This document shows positions 1 to 5,695 of a stretch of DNA of 9,683 nucleotides, one piece after another; position 1 is the first letter of the stretch; each line of letters begins with the position of its first letter. The position numbers were made by a program, and so were the translations under genes. The notes under the pieces are model-generated. The model saw only the letters and a list, made by a program, of their open reading frames with translations, was not told the DNA's origin and searched no databases. The DNA comes from Fischerella sp. Lineage in GTDB: Bacteria > Cyanobacteriota > Cyanobacteriia > Cyanobacteriales > Nostocaceae. The stretch is taken from contig JANZYY010000169.1 in the NCBI GenBank assembly GCA_026419705.1, positions 1 to 9,683 on the forward strand, in the 5' to 3' direction.

Positions 1-2
1 CT

Positions 3-146
3 TCAGCGCGAAAGCGCCGACTACAAACCCCGCAAAGTTGCTTTGGCAAACCACTAGGACAACGTTACCGTCAAGCTACTGATGGAATAGAAAGCCGTCA
101 AGCTGAAATTATCTGGTTATTGACACAAGAAAAAACAACTATATAA
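3..146 (+). CDS. C-terminal fragment of an unidentified protein (5' end outside window)
   Basis: Frame 3 is open from the window edge to a TAA at 144-146, giving about 47 residues rich in Arg, Lys and Gln and ending in W-L-L-T-Q-E-K-T-T-I. The other two forward frames stop at bases 55-57 and 80-82. I do not recognise the protein. The open frame, its ordinary composition and the following AT-rich spacer suggest the tail of a real upstream gene on the same strand as pdxJ, but 144 bases could stay open by chance. Confidence 0.4.
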   Translation, partial: SARKRRLQTPQSCFGKPLGQRYRQATDGIESRQAEIIWLLTQEKTTI

Positions 147-154
147 AGTTTGAG

Positions 155-168
155 TATTATTAATAATA
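155..168. repeat. 14-bp perfect AT palindrome
   Basis: TATTATTAATAATA is its own reverse complement. It lies 8 bases after the stop of the upstream fragment and about 90 bases before pdxJ. It is made only of A and T, so as a hairpin it would be weak. It could be a protein-binding site or simply AT-rich spacer sequence. Confidence 0.3.
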
Positions 169-240
169 ATCCCTGTCTTCTTTCTACCTCACCTTACTGC
201 CAGTGTTTCCGCTACAATCAACTCCTGTGGATTCGTGGAT

Positions 241-249
241 AGAGAGGAA
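241..249 (+). promoter_or_regulatory. Ribosome binding site favouring the TTG start of pdxJ
   Basis: AGAGAGGAA sits 6 bases before the TTG at 256 and lies inside the frame if the GTG at 235 is used instead. No purine-rich site precedes the GTG (upstream bases are CTCCTGTGGATTC). This supports initiation at TTG 256. Confidence 0.55.
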
Positions 250-255
250 TTAGGG

Positions 256-978
256 TTGCCTACGCTTGGTGTAAATATTGACCATATTGCTACCATCCGG
301 CAAGCACGACGGACGGTAGAACCAGACCCCGTAGCAGCGGCGGTACTGGCAGAATTAGGCGGTGCTGATGGTATTACCGTGCATTTGCGAGAAGACAGAC
401 GACACATCCAAGAACGGGATGTGCGTTTATTGCGTCAGACAGTCAGGACGCACCTAAATTTAGAAATGGCAGCTACAGATGAAATGGTAGCTATTGCCCT
501 CGATATTAAACCTGACTACGTGACTTTGGTTCCCGAACGACGGGAAGAAGTAACTACAGAAGGCGGATTGGATATCGTGGGTCAAATTGCTAGAATTGGA
601 GAGGTTGTTGATAAATTACAAAGTGCTGGCATTCCAGTGAGTTTGTTTATCGATGCGGAAGCAGCACAAATCAAAGCCTCTCAAACTGTGCAGGCGAAAT
701 TTATCGAACTGCACACCGGACGATATGCTGAAGCTAAAGATGAAACAACTCGCCAGCAGGAATTAGACGTGTTGGCAGCTGGGTGCAAGCAAGCCATTCA
801 AGCTGGACTGCGAGTTAATGCCGGTCATGGACTCACCTACTGGAATGTTTATCCTGTGGCTTGCCTTCCAGGTATGGAAGTACTCAATATCGGTCATACC
901 ATTGTTAGCCGAGCAGTCCTAGTAGGTATGGAAAGAGCAGTCCGGGAGATGAAACTAGCTATGCGTGGGGAATTTTGA
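256..978 (+). CDS. pdxJ: Pyridoxine 5'-phosphate synthase PdxJ
   Basis: PdxJ is a cytosolic TIM-barrel enzyme. It condenses 1-deoxyxylulose 5-phosphate with 1-amino-acetone 3-phosphate (3-amino-2-oxopropyl phosphate) to pyridoxine 5'-phosphate, the last ring-forming step of DXP-dependent vitamin B6 synthesis. From the TTG at 256 the protein has 240 residues, close to the 243 of E. coli. It shows the family blocks: G-V-N-I-D-H near residues 5-10, T-V-H-L-R-E-D-R-R-H near 41-50, N-L-E-M near 68-71, and N-A-G-H-G-L near 188-193. His43, Glu70 and His191 match the E. coli catalytic positions His45, Glu72 and His193 with a constant offset of two. The frame is also open from a GTG at 235, but the TTG has a good ribosome site and gives the usual start just before P-T-L-G-V-N. 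No domain is missing. A repeat-filled spacer follows, so it is probably not co-transcribed tightly with the next gene. Confidence 0.96.
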   Translation: MPTLGVNIDHIATIRQARRTVEPDPVAAAVLAELGGADGITVHLREDRRHIQERDVRLLRQTVRTHLNLEMAATDEMVAIALDIKPDYVTLVPERREEVTTEGGLDIVGQIARIGEVVDKLQSAGIPVSLFIDAEAAQIKASQTVQAKFIELHTGRYAEAKDETTRQQELDVLAAGCKQAIQAGLRVNAGHGLTYWNVYPVACLPGMEVLNIGHTIVSRAVLVGMERAVREMKLAMRGEF

Positions 979-979
979 A

Positions 980-1039
980 GGGTAATGGGTAATTTTTGGT
1001 GGTTGGGGTTGGTGGTCGGTGGTTAGTGGTTATTAACCA
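980..1039. repeat. Degenerate heptamer repeats (STRR-like)
   Basis: Two tandem GGGTAAT units (980-993) start 2 bases after the pdxJ stop. From 998 follow six degenerate 7-base units: GGTGGTT, GGGGTTG, GTGGTCG, GTGGTTA, GTGGTTA, TTAACCA. GTGGTTA is the reverse complement of TAACCAC, the unit phase seen in the array at 6623-6713, so this is the same repeat family in the opposite orientation. The last part, TGGTTA-T-TAACCA (1027-1039), is a perfect small palindrome. Confidence 0.65.
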
Positions 1040-1043
1040 TCCT

Positions 1044-1071
1044 CGATCCCCAATGCCCGATCCCCAATACC
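1044..1071. repeat. Tandem pair of a 14-bp unit
   Basis: CGATCCCCAATGCC (1044-1057) is followed directly by CGATCCCCAATACC (1058-1071); 13 of 14 bases match. The unit length is twice seven, in keeping with the heptamer repeats just upstream. The sequence is non-coding and C-rich. Confidence 0.7.
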
Positions 1072-1175
1072 CAGAGGGGAAGTCATCTGCGAAATCTAGA
1101 AATTTATTGGTATTTGCTGATACTAAGCTAAAGCACATTTAAATTGCACACTTATATTTTCTCAATCTTTTGTGG

Positions 1176-1194
1176 GGTAGGCATCTTGCCTGCC
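1176..1194. repeat. Short hairpin (GGTAGGCA / TGCCTGCC)
   Basis: GGTAGGCA (1176-1183), a TCT loop and TGCCTGCC (1187-1194) pair at seven of eight positions, with a G-T wobble at the eighth. It lies 17 bases before the first possible ATG (1212) of the next gene. There is no T-run after it, so it is not a classic terminator. Its look (GTGGGGTAGGC...) resembles dispersed palindromic repeats I recall from Nostocales intergenic DNA; I cannot confirm that here. Confidence 0.45.
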
Positions 1195-1253
1195 AAAGTT
1201 ATGCAAATTAGATGTGGAGCAGCTTACCAGTCAAATCTGAAGCCAAAAATTCT

Positions 1254-2045
1254 ATGAGCGCAACACAATCTCAAGACCTTCCGCTTTGGGTACAAGATCG
1301 AGACAAAGTTCTTGCAAGTTTTACGGATGTTGAGTGGCGTTATGGCAAGCCTCCTGACTATACCCTCTCAGACGAAAACCTTGCAAAGGAGAGTATCTGC
1401 AAGCACGTTGAGGGTTCGCTGGAAGCAATCGTGCAAAATCTTGTGAGAACCTTCGATATTGAAGCTAACTTCAAAGTCAACCCCCAGCAGTGGGTGTCTG
1501 TCGTACAGGATAAGTTTCGCATGAGCACCAATGGAGGTCCTGACTACGAACTATCAAAATTAGTAGAGTCAGGAACTTACAAGCTATTGATCGGTGACAC
1601 GCAACATTACAAAGCTTCTGAGGAAAATTTTCAAACATCGACAAATCTCTTCCATACGGCATTTCCGAATGGGTTTTTATGGGAGGTTTTAGAGGTTTTC
1701 TCTAGTCCACCGACTATTGCCTTTAAATGGCGGCATTGGGGGCATTTTAACGGTTTGTACAAAGACTATACACCCACAGGAGAAATAGTAGAGATTATCG
1801 GTATGAGTGTTGTACGTGTAACCGATGACTTGAAAATTCTTTCCTTGGAACACTACTTTGACAACACTAAGTTCCTAGCGAAGCTGACAGCAGGCGGTAA
1901 ACAAGGAAACAGTGAACGGAAAAGGACGTCTTTTTGGGGGACTTTTAAGCGACTTTGGAGTGGCGGCAAAAAACAACAAACCAATGAACAGCAAGCAACT
2001 GGCTGTCCATTCAAGAAAATTTTTGTCCCTTCCACTTCCAGATAA
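1254..2045 (+). CDS. Plant pathogen-related-protein-like NTF2/SnoaL-fold protein
   Basis: The middle of the protein closely resembles my recall of the barley 'pathogen-related protein' family, a cystatin-like NTF2/SnoaL fold of unknown reaction in plants, fungi and some cyanobacteria. Numbered from an in-frame ATG at 1212, the shared blocks are W-R-Y-G-K-P-P-D-Y (42-50), E-G-S-L (67-70), S-T-N-G-G (105-109), T-A-F-P-N-G-F (149-155), W-E-V-L-E-V-F-S-S-P-P (157-167) and F-K-W-R-H-W-G (171-177). The fold ends near residue 227. A roughly 50-residue tail rich in Lys, Arg and Ser follows, carries T-G-C-P-F-K, and has no counterpart in the roughly 235-residue barley protein. I chose ATG 1254 (263 residues) because homology begins soon after it. 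Neither start has a good ribosome site, so 1212 (277 residues) stays possible. There is no signal peptide or membrane segment. The substrate is unknown and no catalytic residues can be named. Confidence 0.8.
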   Translation: MSATQSQDLPLWVQDRDKVLASFTDVEWRYGKPPDYTLSDENLAKESICKHVEGSLEAIVQNLVRTFDIEANFKVNPQQWVSVVQDKFRMSTNGGPDYELSKLVESGTYKLLIGDTQHYKASEENFQTSTNLFHTAFPNGFLWEVLEVFSSPPTIAFKWRHWGHFNGLYKDYTPTGEIVEIIGMSVVRVTDDLKILSLEHYFDNTKFLAKLTAGGKQGNSERKRTSFWGTFKRLWSGGKKQQTNEQQATGCPFKKIFVPSTSR

Positions 2046-2073
2046 GGTGCTTTAATTTTTGTTAGTGAGTAGA

Positions 2074-2096
2074 AACACAGCGAATAGCTCTGTGTT
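2074..2096. other. Hairpin between the PR-like gene and ycf54
   Basis: AACACAG (2074-2080) pairs perfectly with CTGTGTT (2090-2096) around a 9-base loop. It starts 28 bases after the upstream stop and ends 30 bases before the ycf54 ATG. No T-run follows on the plus strand. It could be a weak terminator or a structure in the ycf54 leader. Confidence 0.4.
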
Positions 2097-2126
2097 CTCA
2101 TATTAGTCATTTAGCAAAGGAAGAAA

Positions 2127-2456
2127 ATGCAAACATACTATTACGTTTTGGCAAGCCAACACTTTCTGCTGGAAGAGGAACCAATCGAAGAAGTGCTGCG
2201 GGAACGCACCCGTTACTACCACGAACAAGAAAAGGAAATTGATTTTTGGGTAGTGAAGCAACCAGCTTTCTTAGAAGCGCCCCAAATGTCACAAGTGAAG
2301 GCAAAGTGTCCACAACCAGCAGCAGCAATTATTTCCACAAATCAGCAATTTATCACTTGGTTAAAACTACGCTTGGAGTTTGTCTGCACAGGGGAATTTC
2401 AAGCACCTTCTGAAGATATCCCCGACCCCCTGGCTTCTCTTGCAGCTGTGTCCTGA
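2127..2456 (+). CDS. ycf54: Ycf54, Mg-protoporphyrin IX monomethyl ester cyclase factor
   Basis: Ycf54 (DUF2488, also named MgPME-cyclase complex family protein) assists the oxygen-dependent cyclase (AcsF/CycI) that closes ring E of chlorophyll; loss of it lowers cyclase level and chlorophyll in Synechocystis. The 109-residue product matches the family's usual size. It has the expected opening T-Y-Y-Y-V-L-A-S-Q, the acidic F-L-L-E-E-E-P-I-E-E-V-L segment (13-24), the conserved E-I-D-F-W block (Asp39, Phe40, Trp41) and a C-terminal tail ending I-P-D-P-L-A-S-L. It is soluble and lacks a signal peptide. AAAGGAAG lies 4-11 bases before the ATG and fixes the start. From memory, Synechocystis carries pdxJ and ycf54 as neighbouring loci (slr1779 and sll1780), so this is an old neighbourhood, interrupted here by the PR-like gene. 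A hairpin on each side suggests a short transcript. Confidence 0.95.
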   Translation: MQTYYYVLASQHFLLEEEPIEEVLRERTRYYHEQEKEIDFWVVKQPAFLEAPQMSQVKAKCPQPAAAIISTNQQFITWLKLRLEFVCTGEFQAPSEDIPDPLASLAAVS

Positions 2457-2488
2457 ACTGTTGTGCATTTTTGATGTGTCGCAGGGTC

Positions 2489-2516
2489 AAGGGAAAATGT
2501 TGAAACTTTTTCCCTT
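2489..2516. terminator. Possible terminator or hairpin after ycf54
   Basis: AAGGGAAAA (2489-2497) pairs perfectly with TTTTCCCTT (2508-2516) around a 10-base loop, 33 bases after the ycf54 stop. The stem is A/T-rich and the downstream T-run is missing, so an intrinsic terminator is only moderately likely. Confidence 0.45.
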
Positions 2517-2578
2517 TACCCCCTTCTAGAAAGATAAGGAACAAACATATAAAAAAGAGCAGATCGTACGAGCAATTT

Positions 2579-3262
2579 ATGTATCAACCTGTGGTGCTTC
2601 AACTTCCGATTTTACGTCACACTTTACGAAATAGTTTCATACTAGCGATCGCTCCTTTCATGGCTGGTATAAATACTGCCTTTGCTCAACAACAAAATCT
2701 TCCGGTTTGTCAACCACCAAATCCTGGCGAATATCTCTTATTGATAATTAGTCCGAGTACAAATAGTCAAAAGCAATTGCATCGTGCTTTACCTGCCAAA
2801 CTCAAGACTACTACCTGTAGATATCTCAACGATACAGTCACGCGAATTGGTGGATTTAAAAAGATGGATGATGCTAATCGTTGGGCAAGGTATGTTAATA
2901 GTATTGTCGGCTTATCTACTATTATTACTACTCGACCAACAGCTGTGGCTTCGACTCCGACAGCTAACAACAAGACTCCAACAGCTAGCTATAAACCCCA
3001 ACGTTTAGGAAGTGGTTTTGCTGTCTTGGTCGATTATTTTAATCGGCCGGAACTGGCAAATCAAGTTAAGCAAGTTGTGGGAGGTGACGTGGGTTTTGCT
3101 GCCTACGGACAACGCCCTTACTTGCTTGCAACTTACACGACTAATCAAAAAGACGCATATCAAATACTGCAGAAGCTCTCGGAAAAAGGTTTTTTTGCTG
3201 TAATTGTAGATAGTAGTAAAGTAATGCTATTGCGATCGGTGGTAAATTTACCACCAAATTAA
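2579..3262 (+). CDS. Exported protein with two SPOR-like halves, function unknown
   Basis: Residues 1-36 form a signal peptide: Arg13 and Arg17, a hydrophobic stretch around 19-35, and an A-F-A cleavage site before Q37. The mature part has two similar alpha/beta units, about residues 50-118 and 143-222, joined by a linker rich in Thr, Pro, Ala and Asn (119-142). Each unit opens with a hydrophobic beta strand (Y-L-L-L-I-I; F-A-V-L-V-D-Y), then a helix, then a strand and a D/Q-A-rich helix (D-D-A-N-R-W-A-R-Y; Q-K-D-A-Y-Q-I-L), and closes with a beta strand. That is the arrangement of SPOR peptidoglycan-binding domains, but I cannot confirm the family. The only two cysteines, Cys44 and Cys80, could form a disulfide outside the cytoplasm. 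I do not recognise a named gene. The ribosome site before ATG 2579 is weak. Cell-wall or periplasmic binding is an inference. A terminator palindrome overlaps the last codons. Confidence 0.8.
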   Translation: MYQPVVLQLPILRHTLRNSFILAIAPFMAGINTAFAQQQNLPVCQPPNPGEYLLLIISPSTNSQKQLHRALPAKLKTTTCRYLNDTVTRIGGFKKMDDANRWARYVNSIVGLSTIITTRPTAVASTPTANNKTPTASYKPQRLGSGFAVLVDYFNRPELANQVKQVVGGDVGFAAYGQRPYLLATYTTNQKDAYQILQKLSEKGFFAVIVDSSKVMLLRSVVNLPPN

Positions 3263-3269
3263 TTTTTTT
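3238..3269 (+). terminator. Rho-independent terminator overlapping the 3' end of the SPOR-like gene
   Basis: GGTGGTAAATTTACCACC (3238-3255) is an 18-bp perfect palindrome. It can fold as a 7-bp stem with an AATT loop. Seven T residues follow at 3263-3269, directly after the TAA stop. The stem encodes the final residues V-V-N-L-P-P of the upstream protein. The T-run is on the plus strand only, so it should stop transcripts of the 2579-3262 gene and not the converging minus-strand gene. Confidence 0.7.
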
Positions 3270-3302
3270 GTGATTTGTTGTTCGATGGTAGTTGATTGGA
3301 GG

Positions 3303-3337
3303 CAACAAACAACCAACAGCAAACAACTAACAACAAA
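3303..3337. repeat. Five in-phase heptamers (STRR-like)
   Basis: CAACAAA, CAACCAA, CAGCAAA, CAACTAA and CAACAAA follow one another without a break. The array fills the gap between two convergent genes and ends 3 bases before the stop codon of the PAP2 gene. It belongs to the same CAAC-rich family as the array at 6623-6713. Confidence 0.75.
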
Positions 3338-3340
3338 TTC

Positions 3341-3799
3341 CTAATTATAGGCATAACTGGCTAACCAAGAAATGGTAATACCCAAAGCCGATCCAGCTAT
3401 CACCTGAAAAGGTGTGTGTCCTAACAATTCCTTGAGGCGATCGCCTGAGAACTCCGGGTGTTCGTGAAACAGTTCATCTATCATTTGATTAAGAATGCGA
3501 GCTTGCTTACCAGCAGCTTGACGAACTCCAGCTGCGTCATACATAACAATGATCGCAAAAACCGTAGCAAGTGCAAATTCAGCAGACGCCCAACCGTGAG
3601 TTTGCCCCACACCAGCTGCTAAAGCTGTCACTAAAGCTGAATGGGCACTGGGCATACCGCCAGTGGTGACTAAAACACGCACATTCAGTTTACGATTTTT
3701 GACTAGTTCAACGATCAGCTTCAAAGCTTGAGCCATAAAACAAGCTACCAGAGCAACCACCAGCACCTGGTTATCTAAAATATTGCCTATGTCCTGCAT
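3341..3799 (-). CDS. Divergent PAP2 family membrane protein (YuiD/DUF212)
   Basis: The 152-residue product belongs to the divergent PAP2 (DUF212, YuiD-like) family, a small membrane protein distantly related to acid phosphatase/haloperoxidase-type lipid phosphatases. It has about four hydrophobic segments, near residues 10-33, 50-66, 74-92 and 131-151. Between them are the family blocks: G-G-M-P-S-A-H-S (47-54), Y-D-A-A-G-V-R-Q-A-A-G-K-Q-A (87-100) and G-H-T-P-F-Q-V (127-133). His53 and His128 are candidates for the phosphatase histidines, but activity has not been shown in this sequence. The length is normal for the family. It lies downstream of crtE on the same strand, a pairing I recall in other cyanobacteria, which makes a polyprenyl-diphosphate substrate an attractive but unproven idea. 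A 307-base gap separates it from crtE, and a TATAAT on the minus strand lies upstream, so it may have its own promoter. The ATG has no clear ribosome site. Confidence 0.92.
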   Translation of the reverse strand: MQDIGNILDNQVLVVALVACFMAQALKLIVELVKNRKLNVRVLVTTGGMPSAHSALVTALAAGVGQTHGWASAEFALATVFAIIVMYDAAGVRQAAGKQARILNQMIDELFHEHPEFSGDRLKELLGHTPFQVIAGSALGITISWLASYAYN

Positions 3800-4106
3800 G
3801 GTATTTTGGTGAGGTTAATAAAAACAAGTAGCGGTTGTTGTTATATGTGAGGAGGCAATAGATGCAACCCAAAACCAACCTAGTGCATTGCAACAGAAAT
3901 AACTAGATAGTTAAAATAAGTCGACAAGCATTGGTGTAAGCATTATATATGTTCCCTTCTGCTACTAGACGAAAAGGCTTTGAAAGCGGGCGTCTGTTGC
4001 AGCTGAATTCTGCCTAAAGTCGCACCGCACGCATCTACAAGCCGGGAAACTTGGATAAAAAACGCACTCTCTTTGCCTCCCCAATGCAGTGGCTCTTCTG
4101 CCTTTA
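3800..4106 (-). promoter_or_regulatory. Gap between crtE and PAP2 gene, with a possible -10 box
   Basis: No gene is supported in these 307 bases. A perfect TATAAT on the minus strand (plus-strand ATTATA at 3942-3947) lies about 140 bases before the PAP2 start. No TTGACA-like hexamer is found at 16-18 bases spacing, so the promoter call is tentative. I see no strong terminator for crtE here. A minus-strand frame running from 4188 to 3943 overlaps the crtE end in another frame and shows no protein-like motif. Confidence 0.3.
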
Positions 4107-5033
4107 TTAGTGACTGCGACTGGTAATAAAGTGTGCTAATGCCACTAATGGTTCTGCCTCCTTGCCAAAAGGTTCTAATTCTGTACAAGCTTCCTCGATT
4201 AGCTGTTGAGCTTGTTTTCGTGATTTTTCAATTCCCCAAAGGCTTGGATAAGTTACTTTCTGTGCTTTTTGGTCTTTACCCGCACTTTTGCCCAATTGCT
4301 CTTGGGTAGCGGTGATATCTAGGATGTCATCAATAATCTGAAATGCTAGTCCGATATTTTTAGCATAGCAAGACAGCCGTTGCAAATCTTCCTCACATGC
4401 CCCTGCTAAAACACCGCCACAAACTACACTAGCTTCTAAAAGTGCCCCGGTTTTGTGGTTGTGAATAAAATTTAAAGTTTCCAAGGAAATATCTGACTTT
4501 CCTTCAGATTCTAAATCCAGTACCTGACCACCGACCAAGCCAGCAGCTCCCACTGCACGTCCCAGATGGGCAACGACTCGCAATACTCGTTCTGCTGGCA
4601 CATCCTTAGTATTGAGGGCTACATACTCAAAAGCATAAGCTAATAAGCCATCCCCAGCTAAAATTGCGACATCTTCACCATAGACTTTGTGGTTTGTCAG
4701 CTTACCACGACGATAATCATCATTATCCATCGCAGGCAAGTCATCGTGAATTAAAGACATAGTGTGGATCATCTCCAAGGCACACCCAGTTGGCATTGCC
4801 ATAGCGATAGTTCCGCCTGTCATTTCACAAGTAGCCAGGCAAATAATCGGACGCAGACGCTTACCTCCAGCTAAGAGCGAGTAGCGCATTGCTTCGTAAA
4901 TCTTTTCTGGATAACGCACGGGAATAGCCTGCTCCAAGGCTGCTTCACAAAGCTTTTTCCGTTCTTTTAAATAGCTGCTCAGGTCAAAAGTAGTTTTTTC
5001 TGGAGTTTGTTTCAGGTTATCCGCTGCTACCAT
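4107..5033 (-). CDS. crtE: Geranylgeranyl diphosphate synthase CrtE (polyprenyl synthetase)
   Basis: CrtE is a soluble trans-prenyltransferase. It extends allylic diphosphates with isopentenyl diphosphate to C20 geranylgeranyl diphosphate, the precursor of carotenoids and of the phytyl and prenyl tails of chlorophyll and quinones. From the ATG at 5033 the protein has 308 residues, normal for the family. It shows G-G-K-R-L-R-P (56-62), the first aspartate-rich motif D-D-L-P-A-M-D (97-103, with the two-residue insert of bacterial and plant enzymes), H-K-T-G (193-196) and the second motif D-D-I-L-D (235-239). Residues four and five before the first motif are Ser93 and Met92, not aromatic, which fits a C20 rather than a C15 product. 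The frame is open up to an ATG at 5111, but that extension runs into repeats and lacks homology. ATG 5033 is preceded by AAGGAA, and M-V-A-x-D-N-L-K is the start I recall for Nostoc. The PAP2 gene follows; a folD relic lies upstream. Confidence 0.96.
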   Translation of the reverse strand: MVAADNLKQTPEKTTFDLSSYLKERKKLCEAALEQAIPVRYPEKIYEAMRYSLLAGGKRLRPIICLATCEMTGGTIAMAMPTGCALEMIHTMSLIHDDLPAMDNDDYRRGKLTNHKVYGEDVAILAGDGLLAYAFEYVALNTKDVPAERVLRVVAHLGRAVGAAGLVGGQVLDLESEGKSDISLETLNFIHNHKTGALLEASVVCGGVLAGACEEDLQRLSCYAKNIGLAFQIIDDILDITATQEQLGKSAGKDQKAQKVTYPSLWGIEKSRKQAQQLIEEACTELEPFGKEAEPLVALAHFITSRSH

Positions 5034-5100
5034 CCTTAATTTCCTTAAAATTATGTTATCTACGTCACAATTTTCCAGCCCTTTGGAACTGAAAAAATGA

Positions 5101-5172
5101 TGAACGATCAACGATGAACAATGAACGATGATTTACAACACTTCATAATTCATCATTCATAATTCATAATTT
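5101..5172. repeat. Two opposed heptamer blocks upstream of crtE
   Basis: TGAACGA, TCAACGA, TGAACAA and TGAACGA (5101-5128) are followed, after 13 bases, by TTCATAA, TTCATCA, TTCATAA and TTCATAA (5142-5169). The second block is roughly the inverse complement of the first. ATGAACAATGAACGATGA can therefore pair with the TTCAT block at most positions, with extra G-U pairs in the minus-strand RNA. The blocks lie where the 3' end of folD and the crtE leader would be expected. Confidence 0.65.
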
Positions 5173-5177
5173 CTTTT

Positions 5178-5400
5178 GTGATTCATCCTCACATCTACCA
5201 CAACAGCGCCTGATTTAACAATTTGGGATGCAACTTAGTTTCGAATCAACTACTGCTTTGGCGATCGCTGCTAGATAGTGCAAACGCGAATATGTTCCTG
5301 TTACTGTCAGCTTCTACCAGCGAAGCTCCACTATTAAGCAGTTGGGTAGTTGTTGTTTCCATCAAGTCAACGGAAGTACACCAGCCTTAGTGTTGCTACC
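5178..5400 (-). pseudogene. folD: Decayed folD (methylene-THF dehydrogenase/cyclohydrolase) relic
   Basis: FolD interconverts 5,10-methylene- and 10-formyl-tetrahydrofolate. Reading the minus strand from 5400 down, I find pieces in the right order for FolD. 5400-5365 reads G-S-N-T-K-A-G-V-L-P-L-T, like the conserved C-T-P-A-G-V-x-x-L-L. Next, in another frame near 5340-5311, is A-S-L-V-E-A-D, like L-x-L-L-E-A-D. Then 5310-5236 reads L-T-V-T-G-T-Y-S-R and later A-A-I-A-K-A, like A-T-V-T-x-x-H-S-R and A-A-I-G-K-A. Finally, 5219-5178 is shifted again and reads V-K-S-G-A-V-V-V-D-V-R-M-N-H, like V-K-P-G-A-V-V-V-D-V-G-I-N-R. At least two frameshifts, in-frame TGA and TAG stops, a missing NAD(P)-loop stretch, and loss of the C-terminal P-V-P-G-G-V-G-P block show that it cannot make an enzyme. 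It has crtE's strand and the position I recall for folD in relatives. Confidence 0.75.
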
Positions 5401-5695
5401 CGATGCTGTAGCCCTCTTTGAATAGCATTCACCATATCCTATCTTCTCAGATTAGTTGCTTCAATTAAGAGTGTATTTGTAGTTGCCCAGAACATAACTA
5501 TCGATGGGCGGGCATTGCTGAATAATGGGACATCCAAAATCATCGTACAATTGTCAATTCTGAGTGTCTTGGTGACTTGATGGTTCATTCTTGTTCATCT
5601 GTGAACCGATAAATAAGTTATAAATGGGAACCAATTCATAGCAAATGGCCAGCGGTCAACCACTGATGCCAAAATACTCTGAAAATGTATTTATT
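5401..5695. other. Gap before the lipoprotein gene; possible further folD decay
   Basis: No intact gene is visible. On the minus strand about 5545-5520 reads M-I-L-D-V-P-L-F, faintly like the FolD segment G-I-L-V-Q-L-P-L-P, and about 5450-5420 reads N-L-R-R...V-N-A-I-Q-R-G-L, faintly like the V-N-L-G-R-L...P-G-L segment. The relic may therefore extend through here, but the matches are too short to rely on. GTTCA-TCTG-TGAAC (5593-5606) is a small hairpin. The promoter of the next gene should lie here, but I cannot place it. Confidence 0.3.

Noticed and set aside
2784..3203. Two plus-strand frames (2784-3008, 3012-3203) inside the exported-protein gene
   Set aside because: They are out-of-frame shadows of a gene with a clear signal peptide and terminator.
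3862..3906. 14-codon plus-strand ORF with a strong GAGGAGG ribosome-like site
   Set aside because: The product (M-Q-P-K-T-N-L-V-H-C-N-R-N-N) is very short, matches nothing I know, and lies antisense in the leader of the PAP2 gene. A chance purine run is likelier.
3943..4188. 81-codon minus-strand frame across the crtE 3' end
   Set aside because: It overlaps crtE in another frame on the same strand and has no recognisable motif or ribosome site.
5034..5111. In-frame N-terminal extension of crtE to ATG 5111
   Set aside because: The extra 26 residues enter the heptamer repeat and lack family similarity. ATG 5033 has AAGGAA upstream and the expected M-V-A start.
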